Assembly: GCA_022842065.1 (NCBI GenBank)
Contig: JALHQH010000046.1
Coordinates: 34,187 to 98,186, forward strand
Length of the DNA stretch: 64,000 bases
Reading direction: 5' to 3'
From: Caldilineaceae bacterium
GTDB lineage: Bacteria; Chloroflexota; Anaerolineae; Caldilineales; Caldilineaceae
The notes under the pieces were generated by a model, which made no database searches, had not been told where the DNA came from, and saw only the letters and a list, made by a program, of their open reading frames with translations. Positions 40,153 to 48,663 of this stretch are shown here, one piece after another. The translations under genes and the position numbers were made by a program. Each line of letters begins with the position of its first letter. Positions within the stretch are counted from its first letter, which is position 1.

Positions 40153-40743
40153 TTATTTTCCAGTTATGCGCAAAGCTTGCAACGTGTCAAATAACGCTTG
40201 GCTAGCCGTGTAGAACCACTGATGATCGCGCCAGAAATCATCTAGGTTGCGCTGTCCGCTCTCTTCATAGCGCAAGGCCTGATAGACCATCTCTAGCTTG
40301 TCCACATCGCGCACAAGGCGACCTTCGGGTGAGGCCGCCTCGACATACTCTTGCCAATGGGCGATATATTGCTCCCCATTGGGCAGCTTTTGCAGCAGGA
40401 TTTGCATTGCCGCGGCTTCTGCTGCATGTTTGGTTGCTTTGCCAATGAGCAGGGTCGTGCGCTTGGGCAGATCGGTAACCAGACTCTCGGCGAGATCATG
40501 CACCAGGGCAATCAGCACCACCCGGTTGACATTAAGTGGCGCGTCTAAACCAACTTGTTGCCACTGTGTGTTGATCTCTTCCGCGAGGAGCAAGGCGAGC
40601 CAGCACGTTGCATAGCTATGCTCCGCGACTGACTCCGGCTGGCGCACACCAGCAAAGAGCCAGCCTGTACGGGGCAAGAGCTTTAGATCATGGACGGCTT
40701 TTAATAATTCAAGCAAGGTCGTCAATCGTTCAGATAACAGCAA
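40153..40743 (-). CDS. HD domain hydrolase (YfbR/HDDC2-like)
   Basis: 196 residues, probably from TTG 40743; no ATG is available further in frame near the start. The metal-dependent HD motifs are in order: ESVAEHSYATCWLALLLAEE (His), ALVHDLAESLVTD (the HD pair) and RDVDKLEMVYQAL (Asp). The pattern SVAEHS plus HD and DKLE is that of the YfbR/HDDC2 5'-deoxyribonucleotidase family, which removes phosphate from deoxynucleoside monophosphates. It is 31 bp downstream of nothing else on its strand; the CpXC gene lies upstream only in the genomic sense (its stop is at 40775). Confidence 0.85.
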   Translation of the reverse strand: MLLSERLTTLLELLKAVHDLKLLPRTGWLFAGVRQPESVAEHSYATCWLALLLAEEINTQWQQVGLDAPLNVNRVVLIALVHDLAESLVTDLPKRTTLLIGKATKHAAEAAAMQILLQKLPNGEQYIAHWQEYVEAASPEGRLVRDVDKLEMVYQALRYEESGQRNLDDFWRDHQWFYTASQALFDTLQALRITGK

Positions 40744-40774
40744 ATCGCAAGCGCTGGTTAGACGCTTGCTCGCG

Positions 40775-42358
40775 CTAGGCCATCAGTGAAATTTGTGCGC
40801 GTACGGACTTTAGTCGATCCGCAATTTCCTTGCGGCCGCCTTCGCGCAGTTGTCCTTCAACTTCTTGCATCGAAGCAACAAACTCTTTGGTCAGCTTCTC
40901 GCGATTGTCACGCAGCAATTGGTTAAGGGCAGCCTTGTCGGGTGCCATAATCAATGCGTTGAGCAACTGCATCTCGGCCGGCATCTGCTCGCGCAAAATC
41001 CCCACGGCGGCATCATAGACCTGTTGCAAGCGCCTGGCCGCAGCGGTGGAATTATTGCGCTGGGCCGCTTGGATGTTCGCCGCCAAGACAGAGAGAAAGC
41101 CTTCATCGATTACTTCGCCATATTCGCGCAACTTAGCGGTCAGATCAGGGGCTTGCAACACATCTTGTAGGATCGCCTGCATCTGTTGCATCATCGCTTG
41201 TTGCGAAGCCTGTTGCTGCTCTTGCAGTTCGAGAATCAGCTCCCGTAACTCGGTGAGGTGAGCCTGCTCTGCTTCGTCTGTGCTCTGTTCCAGCCGCTCG
41301 GTGACCAACATGAGGAATTGGTAATCGAGCATCGGCGCGACTGCACCAATGACGCCAACGGCAATTTCTTGCCCATCCTCGCCCTGCCAGGTTTCGAGAA
41401 TCTTGCTCAATAACTCTTCGCGCGTGGTTTGCTGCGAGAGATTGCTGACGACGTCGCGCACTTTTTCCTGCTGGCTCTTCAGTTGGCGACCCACTTCGGT
41501 CGATTCCATCAACTGGTTGCGCAGTTGCAAAAGGGCCTGAACGCCGGCCTGTTGTCCTTGGTTGCTACTCGCCATGAGCATTCGATCAAGCAGGGCAAAG
41601 AAGCTGCGGTCGATCAGCTCGCGGCTACGCTCCAGTGCAATCTCCATTGCTTTGCGATCATTGGCCAGCGTAACAAGGCGCTGGAGCAGTTCGCTCTGGC
41701 TGCGCTGCCGGCGCAACATTTCCGCGGTCACCCCTTCAAATTCCCACATTTGCTCCATAAAGCGCTGCCAATCCATAAATTGTTTAGGCTGGAGCATATA
41801 GCCTTTGCGGGCTTCTGTGGGCAACTTGCGCATTAATGTCTGCGTCAGATCGCCAATGGCCTTTTGCATCTGCATACTATCGGTGCTGCGTTGCGGCGGC
41901 GGTGCAAAGACCCCTAAAAATTGATGGGCAGGATCATGCACCAGCAAAGGCGCGCCCAACGGGCCACCGGCACCACAGTTCGGGCACATGGCAACGTTAA
42001 TTTGACTGCCAAGTAGGGCACCTTTTAATTCGGGATTGACCCCCAAATCAATAATGCTAAAGACCGGCACCGTGTAGGGCGTCCGACAGTTGGGGCATTG
42101 AATCTGGGCACCAGTCGGTGGAAAGAGCAGATCGATCTGGGGCTGCCCGCGTCTTGGTGTACGGGGTGCCGGGGCCGGCGCGGTGGGGGGCGTACCGGCG
42201 GTGGTCGCACTCTCCGCGGGATTAGTCGGGGCCGGATCGGGTGTTTTGGGTGTCTGTGCCTCCTCATCTCGCCGGCGGCTAAAGCCTTTTGGCAGCTCGA
42301 GGCCGCCACCTTGCGACTGTGGCTTCTTCTCCTGGCCTGGTAATAAAATTCCACTCAT
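40775..42358 (-). CDS. CpXC domain protein
   Basis: 527 residues from ATG 42358. A Pro/Thr/Ala-rich flexible region (about 10-75) leads to a zinc-binding CpXC domain (about 80-150) whose two Cys pairs are QCPNCRTPYTVPVFSIID-like (CPNC) and AMCPNCGAGG. Beyond about 170 the protein is long and helical, rich in Gln, Glu and Leu (for example ELREQLILEL-type coiled-coil stretches such as ELILELQEQQQASQQAMMQQ), suggesting self-assembly. CpXC proteins are common in Chloroflexota and of unknown function. It precedes the HD hydrolase on the same strand. Confidence 0.82.
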   Translation of the reverse strand: MSGILLPGQEKKPQSQGGGLELPKGFSRRRDEEAQTPKTPDPAPTNPAESATTAGTPPTAPAPAPRTPRRGQPQIDLLFPPTGAQIQCPNCRTPYTVPVFSIIDLGVNPELKGALLGSQINVAMCPNCGAGGPLGAPLLVHDPAHQFLGVFAPPPQRSTDSMQMQKAIGDLTQTLMRKLPTEARKGYMLQPKQFMDWQRFMEQMWEFEGVTAEMLRRQRSQSELLQRLVTLANDRKAMEIALERSRELIDRSFFALLDRMLMASSNQGQQAGVQALLQLRNQLMESTEVGRQLKSQQEKVRDVVSNLSQQTTREELLSKILETWQGEDGQEIAVGVIGAVAPMLDYQFLMLVTERLEQSTDEAEQAHLTELRELILELQEQQQASQQAMMQQMQAILQDVLQAPDLTAKLREYGEVIDEGFLSVLAANIQAAQRNNSTAAARRLQQVYDAAVGILREQMPAEMQLLNALIMAPDKAALNQLLRDNREKLTKEFVASMQEVEGQLREGGRKEIADRLKSVRAQISLMA

Positions 42359-42682
42359 GATGTGCTGTTCTCTCTTCGGCTCTGCGGTTGCCTTCCAACG
42401 AAGGTATTCCAATTAAAACGTCTACCTTTCATTGTAGCGCATAACCCGACCTCTGCCCAAATGTAATCACTCCTAGGCTGCATCGCCTGTGGGACAAGTC
42501 CCCTTACAAATTTCCTTGGCAAAGGCTCTGTAACTTGTAAGGGAACTAATTGAGATGATCATACGCTACTATCTATGGTACACTTGTTTTTGATCGAGGC
42601 GTCCATAACTGCACTCTTCGCGCCCGCGCCTCAGCGACCTGATTGCCTGACAGCTAGTATAATTAAAACAAGGAGCACACGC

Positions 42683-43792
42683 ATGACCGAAGCGACCAAT
42701 CCTCTGCCTGTCATTAAGTGCTGTGTTGACCGTTCGTTACCGCTTGCACATTTACTGCCGGCCAGCCGCGCCGCGATTGCGGAAAATCCCGATAACGCGC
42801 CGGCCATTCCACGCAGCAGCCAACGGCCAGGCGCAGCCATTGATGCGCCCGCTGCGCTGGCCGCGCTGACTGGTAAATTGTGGCAGCCGGGCCGGACGTT
42901 GCGCGTGCATTTTTTGGATGGCGACCCAGCGGTGCAAGCGCGCCTACAGCCCTTTGCCCATGAGTGGAGCAAGTACGCTAATCTCCGCTTTGCCTTTGTT
43001 GATGATGCCAGTGCCGAAATTCGCATCTCTTTTCGGCAGCCTGGTTCCTGGTCCTATATCGGTACCGATGCCCTCTCGATCCCGCGCGATCAGCCGACGA
43101 TGAACTTTGGGTGGTTGACCACCGCGACGCCCACGGAAGAGTATGCACGCGTCGTGATTCACGAGTTTGGTCACGCCGTTGGCTGTATCCACGAGCACCA
43201 GAACCCGGCCACTGATATACCCTGGCACAAAGAGGCCGTTTACGCCTATTACGCCGGGCCGCCCAACAATTGGTCCAGAGCGCAGGTGGACACCAATCTC
43301 TTCACCCGCTATAGCGCAACCCTGACCCAATTCTCTGCCTTTGACCGTGATTCGATTATGCTCTACCCCATTCCCAATGATTTTACCGTTGGCGATTTTG
43401 AAGTCGGCTGGAATGGCGTGCTTTCTGCCATGGACAAACAGTTTGTGGCAACCCTCTATCCTGGTGTGATCCGGCTGGAAAATGAACTGACGCTGGATGC
43501 CCCCGCGCTCAGCGCGGCCATCGGCGCCTTTGGCGAAATCGACAAGTACAACTTTGTGGTGACCACGGCCGGCACCTATCGCATGGAAACGGAAGGCGCG
43601 CTCGATCTTGTCATGAGCCTCTTTGGTCCAAACGACGAGACGCGCGCCATTGATGAGGATGATGACAGTGGTAGCCGGCTCAATCCTAAGCTCAGCGCCC
43701 AACTCAACCCTGGCCTCTATACCCTTAAAGTTCGCCACTTTAGCAACCGGCGGACCGGTGACTATAAAATTGAGGTTTTTCGGGAAGGATAG
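42683..43792 (+). CDS. Astacin-like M12 zinc metalloprotease
   Basis: 369 residues from ATG 42683 behind AAGGAG. The catalytic domain (about 65-275) contains the metzincin motif HEFGHAVGCIHEHQ and the Met-turn SIMLYPIP, so zinc binding and peptidase activity are expected. The C-terminal 100 residues (GEIDKYNFVVTTAGTYRMET, in part, and LYTLKVRHFS) resemble a PPC/pre-peptidase C-terminal beta domain, a secretion or binding module. No signal peptide is visible at the N-terminus although astacins and PPC domains are usually extracellular, so export may use another route. A hairpin at 43796-43879 directly follows the stop codon. Confidence 0.88.
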   Translation: MTEATNPLPVIKCCVDRSLPLAHLLPASRAAIAENPDNAPAIPRSSQRPGAAIDAPAALAALTGKLWQPGRTLRVHFLDGDPAVQARLQPFAHEWSKYANLRFAFVDDASAEIRISFRQPGSWSYIGTDALSIPRDQPTMNFGWLTTATPTEEYARVVIHEFGHAVGCIHEHQNPATDIPWHKEAVYAYYAGPPNNWSRAQVDTNLFTRYSATLTQFSAFDRDSIMLYPIPNDFTVGDFEVGWNGVLSAMDKQFVATLYPGVIRLENELTLDAPALSAAIGAFGEIDKYNFVVTTAGTYRMETEGALDLVMSLFGPNDETRAIDEDDDSGSRLNPKLSAQLNPGLYTLKVRHFSNRRTGDYKIEVFREG

Positions 43793-43795
43793 CTC

Positions 43796-43879
43796 GGCAA
43801 CGACTGACGACCGCCGCGCCGAACCGCTACTCGCGGCCGCTGACTAACAAACGGCTATCAGCGGTCGTCAGTTGTTGGC
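43796..43879 (+). terminator. Hairpin after metalloprotease
   Basis: Arms 43796-43814 (GGCAACGACTGACGACCGC) and 43861-43879 pair at 17 of 19 positions around a 46-nt GC-rich loop, starting 4 bp after the stop codon. It has a large loop and no T-tract, so it may be a repeat element acting as a 3' end. Confidence 0.5.
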
Positions 43880-43918
43880 ACTATACTCAAATCAGAATGA
43901 GACCCCTAGTTTCGGTCA

Positions 43919-43984
43919 GCGTGCGTCGCACTGACCAAAGAATCTAGCGGACTGGAAACAGTTGGCGGTCAGTGCGACGCACGC
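43919..43984. repeat. Palindromic element with GCGTGCGTCGCACTG arms
   Basis: Perfect 18-bp inverted repeat, 43919-43936 (GCGTGCGTCGCACTGACC) and 43967-43984, with a 30-nt spacer. The same GTGCGTCGCACTG core forms the stem of the family II element at 59345-59486, linking the two intergenic elements. Confidence 0.75.
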
Positions 43985-44030
43985 GATCCCGTTAGCCAGC
44001 AAAACTCCGCTTCTCAACTTCACTTCAGTA

Positions 44031-44196
44031 TAGTACAGTGTGACGGAAATTCTGATGACTTAGCCACGGAGTGGCGACTGATGGTAGCCGCAGGTTGAAA
44101 CCTGCGGATCCAATGGCCCCCAGCCTTAAAAGGCTGGGCTACCATCAGTCGCCACTCCGTGGCTAAACTCGCAAAATTTGCGTAACACTGTCCTAG
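44031..44196. repeat. Family III MITE-like element, copy A
   Basis: 166 bp. Termini TAGTACAGTGTGACGGAAAT and, on the opposite strand, CTAGGACAGTGTTACGCAAA form an imperfect inverted repeat. Inside is a perfect 30-bp inverted repeat (44060-44089 with 44137-44166, arm starting TTAGCCACGGAGTGGCGAC), and within its loop are two small hairpins (44090-44105 and 44121-44136). The right terminus provides the stop codon of the patatin gene. No coding capacity. A second copy with the same ends but a different interior is at 59521-59676. Confidence 0.82.
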
Positions 44197-45107
44197 CGTT
44201 CTTGGGGGGGAATATATTCGACCGCCCCGCCAACCTGTTCCCCATATTTGCGTTCAACCCCAGCCGGGGCGACGGTGCGGGGGCGTGGGGCGAGCAGATA
44301 CGCTTCGGCCTGCTCTTGGCCATGCTTGACCATGGCGCGCGTTTTGCTAAAGTCGCGGAAGGAAAGCTTCTCTGGGTAGTATACCTGGATCGGATGGAGG
44401 TCAACGGCGGTATCGGCGGTGGCGCGCGCCAGATCGACCAGGAAGGATTGTGTGGTCATCGTGGCAAGCGTGCGCATTAGAACATCCACCACGCCATCGA
44501 CCGGCTGTAAAACGCCGCCGCCATAACTGGCGTTGATCGCATAAATGGTGGTCGCCCCCTTGTCCATGGCAATGCTAATCGGCACATTGGCGACCACGCC
44601 ACCATCTACCAACTGGAGCTTTTGATAGAGCACCGGCGGATGGATTGCCGGCACCGCCGCGCTGGCCAACACCGCATCGATAATCGGCGTATTGCCTTCA
44701 TCGCCAAAGAGGAAAAGGCGTAAACTGAGCAGATCGGTCGAGGTCACGTAGAGGGGCAGTTTGAAGTCGCTGAACTTGCTGACCCCCGCCGGCAAGGATT
44801 GGCGGATCAGCTCGCGTACGCCATCGCTGGCATAAATGCTCTCTGCCTTATTCAGCAGCCGCCACGCGATCTGAAAGACATTGCCCCCATAGATACTGTC
44901 GGCCGTGGCTTTGGCCCACAAATCTGCCAGGCCATCGGTCACGCTGGGATTCGTTGTCCCATGGGCCGCGAGATAACAGGCGTTAAGCGCGCCTGCCGAG
45001 GTCCCGACAATTAGATCCGGCTGGATCCCCTGATTCAAGAGCGCACGCACCGCGCCCACCTGTAATGGTCCACGATTTCCTGCACCACTCAGCACAAAAG
45101 CGATCAT
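44193..45107 (-). CDS. Patatin-like phospholipase
   Basis: 304 residues from ATG 45107 behind AAGGAGA. The oxyanion region SGAGNRGPLQVG (7-18), the nucleophile elbow GTSAG (Ser37 at about 35-39) and the catalytic Asp in LVDGGVVANVP (about 172) make the Ser-Asp dyad of patatin-like acyl hydrolases (RssA-like). It would hydrolyse membrane phospholipids or other acyl esters in the cytoplasm; no signal peptide is seen. The stop codon lies within the end of the family III element at 44031-44196. Confidence 0.9.
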   Translation of the reverse strand: MIAFVLSGAGNRGPLQVGAVRALLNQGIQPDLIVGTSAGALNACYLAAHGTTNPSVTDGLADLWAKATADSIYGGNVFQIAWRLLNKAESIYASDGVRELIRQSLPAGVSKFSDFKLPLYVTSTDLLSLRLFLFGDEGNTPIIDAVLASAAVPAIHPPVLYQKLQLVDGGVVANVPISIAMDKGATTIYAINASYGGGVLQPVDGVVDVLMRTLATMTTQSFLVDLARATADTAVDLHPIQVYYPEKLSFRDFSKTRAMVKHGQEQAEAYLLAPRPRTVAPAGVERKYGEQVGGAVEYIPPQER

Positions 45108-45129
45108 TGTAAGTCTCCTTTTATACGCG

Positions 45130-45185
45130 GTTGAAGGGCGAACCGGTGTTTTGACCCATGTGAAAAGGTCTGTTCGCCCTTCAAC
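45130..45185. repeat. Short inverted repeat upstream of patatin gene
   Basis: Perfect 14-bp arms GTTGAAGGGCGAAC (45130-45143) and their complement (45172-45185) with a 28-nt spacer, in the 212-bp gap between patatin and hisD. It is either a palindromic repeat or a terminator for hisD (reading left). Confidence 0.55.
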
Positions 45186-45319
45186 TGCAGTAGATCATTT
45201 CATACACATTGCCATGGATTGTTGCCACGTTGTTGCCACATTGTTGGCAACTGGTTGAAACTTGTCGAGCTACAATGAATAAACGAAGTTGGTTACTTTT
45301 TTCAAGGACTGCTCACCGG

Positions 45320-46663
45320 TTAATTGGCCGTGGTGGTGCGCCGTCGGCGCACGGCGGCCGCATGCGCGGTCAGCCCTTCTGCTTCGGCCATCAATTGCGC
45401 GGCGGCCCCAATCTGGCTGAAGGCTGCTTCATTTAAGCCGATCACACTGATTAGCTTGAGAAAATCATTGACATTGACGGGGCTATTAAAGCGGGCCGTG
45501 CCCCCGGTGGGCATGACATGACTGGGGCCGGCGACGTAGTCGCCCAATACTTCAAAGCTGCGCTCGCCCAAGAAGATGCCCCCAGCATTTTGCACCTGAT
45601 CCAGATATGCTTCTGGATTCTCCACCAGCAGGCAGAGATGTTCTGGGGCATAGCGATTGGCGAGTGTGAACGCTTCTGCCAGCGACGCCGTGACGACGAT
45701 GCCGCTGCCCCGCGTCAACGAACCGACGATGACCTCGGCGCGGCCTAATTCTTCCAGTTGCGTTAAGACGGCGGCTTGCACCTGTGCTGCCATGGTCGGG
45801 CTAGGGGTCAATAAGATCGCACAGGCCAGGCGATCATGCTCGGCCTGGGCCAGCAGATCGGCGGCGGCAAGTTGTGGATCCGCACTTTCATCCGCGATGA
45901 CGACGGTCTCGGTGGGGCCGGGTAAACCATCAATGCCGACAATGCCAAAGACCTGTCGTTTGGCCAACGTCGTGAAGAGGTTGCCGGGGCCACAAATTTT
46001 ATCGACGGCCTGGATCGTGGCTGTGCCAAAGGCCAGGGCCCCAATCGCCTGGGCCCCGCCCCCCACATAGATCGTATCAACGCCGGCGATATCGGCGGCG
46101 ACCAGGGTGGTAGGGTGGGGCAACCCACTGTCCCGCTGCGGTGGTGAGATGATCGCTAATTGGGGGACGCCAGCGACTTTGGCGGGAATGGCGGTCATTA
46201 ACAGGGAACTAAAGAGCGGCGCCTCACCGCCCGGAATGTAGATGCCGACCCGGTTGATTGGGCGCACTAATTGCCCCAGCAAGCCATCCGCGTGTTGGTG
46301 TAACCATTGGAGGGCGGGCTGGCGGCGATGGAACTCTTCAATGCGCGTCGCAGCTAGCCGCATCGCTGCCACCAATGCGTCGGAAACATGCGTGTAGGCC
46401 TCACGGACTTGCTCGGGCGTCACTTGTAGCGTTGTGGGCGTCACGCGATCCAAGCGCTCGCTCCATTCAATGAGCGCCGCGTCACCACGCGCCCGCACAT
46501 CGGCCAAAATGCGCCGCACTGCCTCATCCGGGCCGATCCGTTCCCCAAAGAGTTCAATATTTTTGTCCAGCAGCGCGGCCGGCACTTGCCATTCATCCCA
46601 CATCGCCCGCCGCAGAATACTCGCCTGCGCCGTTGCCACATCCATGATCGGCATTAAATTCAT
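45320..46663 (-). CDS. hisD: Histidinol dehydrogenase
   Basis: 447 residues. HisD oxidises histidinol to histidine with two NAD molecules, the last step of histidine synthesis. Diagnostic segments are [23 protein letters not shown], [56 protein letters not shown] and the C-terminal [14 protein letters not shown]. The zinc and catalytic Glu-His residues of the family appear present. No other his gene is nearby; it is followed on its strand by a gap with an inverted repeat and preceded 16 bp upstream by a TrkA-type gene, so the pair may be cotranscribed. Confidence 0.95.
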   Translation of the reverse strand: MNLMPIMDVATAQASILRRAMWDEWQVPAALLDKNIELFGERIGPDEAVRRILADVRARGDAALIEWSERLDRVTPTTLQVTPEQVREAYTHVSDALVAAMRLAATRIEEFHRRQPALQWLHQHADGLLGQLVRPINRVGIYIPGGEAPLFSSLLMTAIPAKVAGVPQLAIISPPQRDSGLPHPTTLVAADIAGVDTIYVGGGAQAIGALAFGTATIQAVDKICGPGNLFTTLAKRQVFGIVGIDGLPGPTETVVIADESADPQLAAADLLAQAEHDRLACAILLTPSPTMAAQVQAAVLTQLEELGRAEVIVGSLTRGSGIVVTASLAEAFTLANRYAPEHLCLLVENPEAYLDQVQNAGGIFLGERSFEVLGDYVAGPSHVMPTGGTARFNSPVNVNDFLKLISVIGLNEAAFSQIGAAAQLMAEAEGLTAHAAAVRRRRTTTAN

Positions 46664-46679
46664 CAGATTCCCTGTCTTC

Positions 46680-47453
46680 CTACTGGCTTAAACGTTCTGC
46701 ATTTTCAATTTTGCCCAACACGACTAAAATATCTTCCGGCTCAATTCGCAGGGCTGCGCTTGGGCTGACGATCAATTCGTCCCCACGGCGCACGGCGATG
46801 GCGGTCAGCCCATAGCGTTGGCGTAGGTTACACTCAGAAAGGGTCCGGTTCCAAAAGCTGGGCGGGGCGAGCAGTTCCACAATCCCGACATCACCGCTGA
46901 CTTCGAGATAGTCAATAAAGTGGCCGGCGGCCAGCCGCCGGGCCAGGCGAACACCCGCTTCATGTTCGGGCAGAATCACCTGGTCCGCCCCGACCTGCAA
47001 CAGAATTTCGCGCTGGGTGCGGGTGCGCGCTTTGGCAATGACCTGCTTCACCCCTAGCCGCCGGAGCAGGACAGTGGCCAGAATACTGCTTTCAAAGTCA
47101 TTCCCAATACAGATGAGCCCTGTATCAAAGTTGTCTACCCCTGCCTGGCGCAAGGCGTCGATGTTGGTGGCATCAAGTTGGATGACATGGGGTAACGTGG
47201 TACTCAGGGCGCGCACCCGCTCCATATCTTCGTCAATTGCCAGCACACTGTGGCCATAGTTGACCAATGTCTCCGCCACCGAGGTGCCAAAGCGTCCGAG
47301 TCCGATAATCACAAATTCATTATGTTTATCGCCACGGCGGGGGGGGAGATGGAGCTTGTGGCCCGGCATGACGGAACCCTGGTCGTGCCGTTTGGCCTCG
47401 CCGCCGGTCGCCCGCTCTAAAAATTGTCGCCAAAAAGATTGTTGATCGGCCAA
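46680..47453 (-). CDS. TrkA-type RCK protein (potassium transport regulator)
   Basis: 257 residues. The RCK N domain (about 45-165) begins with the Rossmann motif [18 protein letters not shown] and contains the acidic AIDEDMER end of the second strand for NAD(H) binding. The RCK C domain (about 175-255) closes with [16 protein letters not shown]. Such soluble proteins gate KtrB/TrkH-type potassium channels in response to nucleotide or c-di-AMP. No channel gene lies beside it. The first 40 residues are charged and specific to this protein. Confidence 0.92.
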   Translation of the reverse strand: MADQQSFWRQFLERATGGEAKRHDQGSVMPGHKLHLPPRRGDKHNEFVIIGLGRFGTSVAETLVNYGHSVLAIDEDMERVRALSTTLPHVIQLDATNIDALRQAGVDNFDTGLICIGNDFESSILATVLLRRLGVKQVIAKARTRTQREILLQVGADQVILPEHEAGVRLARRLAAGHFIDYLEVSGDVGIVELLAPPSFWNRTLSECNLRQRYGLTAIAVRRGDELIVSPSAALRIEPEDILVVLGKIENAERLSQ

Positions 47454-47478
47454 GCGGAATTCTCCATTGAGGGTAGAT

Positions 47479-47610
47479 AGTACGACAACGTTAAATTATG
47501 TGCCTAGCTGGTTCGTGACCAGCGGCTGGGGCCAATACCGCTGGTCACGGACCAGCTAGGCACAGAGCCCAACAACGACCCATTTAATGTTGTCATAATA
47601 GGTAGACAAG
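47479..47610. repeat. Family II MITE-like element, copy A
   Basis: About 132 bp. Left end AGTACGACAACGTTAAATT; the right end read in reverse shows TATGACAACATTAAAT. Internal inverted repeat of 26 bp with one mismatch, 47500-47525 (arm begins GTGCCTAGCTGG) and 47538-47563. It fills most of the gap between the TrkA and Nudix genes. The same left end occurs at 57509 and 59346. Confidence 0.82.
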
Positions 47611-47659
47611 TAAAGCCATCAAACGGTTATGCCGCTCGCCGACTGATCTGGGCAAGCCA

Positions 47660-48307
47660 TTAGGGATCGCTGCAATCGCGGGTAAAGCCGCAGCGCGTAC
47701 AGGTGATTTTACAGTGGCGTTTCAGCACGGGGCCATGACAGAGCCAACAGTAGGTGTCATCGACCGGCCGGTAGCCGGCTGCCGGCGTGGTTGTGGTGGC
47801 CGTCATCGCGACTGGTGATGCCACTTCCGCTGTCACAACTTGCCGGCCCCGGTAGAAGACAACCTCATGTTCCGCCAATACGTTGTTGACATAGGTGAAG
47901 CGCCCGGAAAAGAACTCATCCTGATCCAGCCAAGGCAGAAAAATACGGTCGCCTTCCCACAGGTTGAGGGCGAGCAGTTGGCTGTCATCGATCCAGTGCA
48001 AGACCCCTTCGTTACAGTCGATCAAGGTGCCGGTAAAGGTATCGGCCACAAAGACAAAGGTGTACCAATCATCATCGTTGGCAAAGCCGGGAAAGGTGAG
48101 GATGCCACGCAGCACTGGGCTGATCATCGTCAACCCACTCTCTTCACAGACCTCGCGGATGGCGCACGCTTCCGGCGTTTCACCAGGCAACAATTTGCCT
48201 CCTAACCCATTCCACTTGCCCGCATGCATATCATTGGCGCGCTTGATGCGATGCATCATCAACGTCTGACCGTGACTGCGCACATAACAGAGGGTGGCGA
48301 GTTTCAT
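47660..48307 (-). CDS. Nudix hydrolase with C-terminal zinc ribbon
   Basis: 215 residues. The Nudix box GKLLPGETPEACAIREVCEE (38-57, within GGK...ESGL) carries the metal-binding REVCEE glutamates. The N-terminal strand and NGLGGK resemble MutT/8-oxo-dGTP and related dNTP diphosphatases. A C-terminal extension has paired Cys/His motifs (CWLCHGPVLKRHC, then CTRCGF), a zinc ribbon not usual in MutT and possibly nucleic-acid binding. It may clean oxidised nucleotides or cap metabolites; the substrate is not determinable here. Confidence 0.9.
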   Translation of the reverse strand: MKLATLCYVRSHGQTLMMHRIKRANDMHAGKWNGLGGKLLPGETPEACAIREVCEESGLTMISPVLRGILTFPGFANDDDWYTFVFVADTFTGTLIDCNEGVLHWIDDSQLLALNLWEGDRIFLPWLDQDEFFSGRFTYVNNVLAEHEVVFYRGRQVVTAEVASPVAMTATTTTPAAGYRPVDDTYCWLCHGPVLKRHCKITCTRCGFTRDCSDP

Positions 48308-48335
48308 GGCATGGCTACTTTGTGCATGGCGAGTG

Positions 48336-48655
48336 GGTTGGTTAGTTGGTTAGTTGGTTGGTTAGTAACTACTAACCCCTCCCTAACCCTCCCCTGCTAA
48401 GGGAGGGAACAGCTGACCCCGATACCGTTCCTCCCCCAAACTGCACCCAAGGGGTACCCGGGTTAGGAGGGGGTCGCTTGGTAGTTACGTTAATTATTGA
48501 ACCAACCAACTAACTAGTTTCTGTTGCGAAAGGGCTTGATCACCGCCAAGAACGCTAAGGCCGCAAAGGTTCGCAAAGGATTTTCTCTGGCGGTACTTCG
48601 CGCGCTTCGCGCCCTTGGCGGTAGAAATCGCGTTTCGCAACAAGAACTAACTAAC
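48336..48655. repeat. Composite palindromic repeat region
   Basis: This 356-bp gap (48308-48663) has no gene. From 48336 there are tandem GGTTAGTT units, then an inverted repeat (48376-48390 with 48460-48473), then the complementary AACTAAC-type units near 48505. A second nested palindrome follows, with TTGCGAAA (48524-48531)/TTTCGCAA (48633-48640) outer and CACCGCCAAG (48541-48550)/CTTGGCGGT (48614-48622) inner arms around heptamer-like CGCTAAG and CGCAAAG units. More GAACTAAC units end it. It is likely two juxtaposed intergenic repeat elements. Confidence 0.65.
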
Positions 48656-48663
48656 AAATTACT

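Noticed and set aside
42658..42663. TATAAT upstream of the metalloprotease
   Set aside because: A start from this box would fall inside the AAGGAG ribosome binding site, and there is no -35 element, so a promoter here is doubtful.
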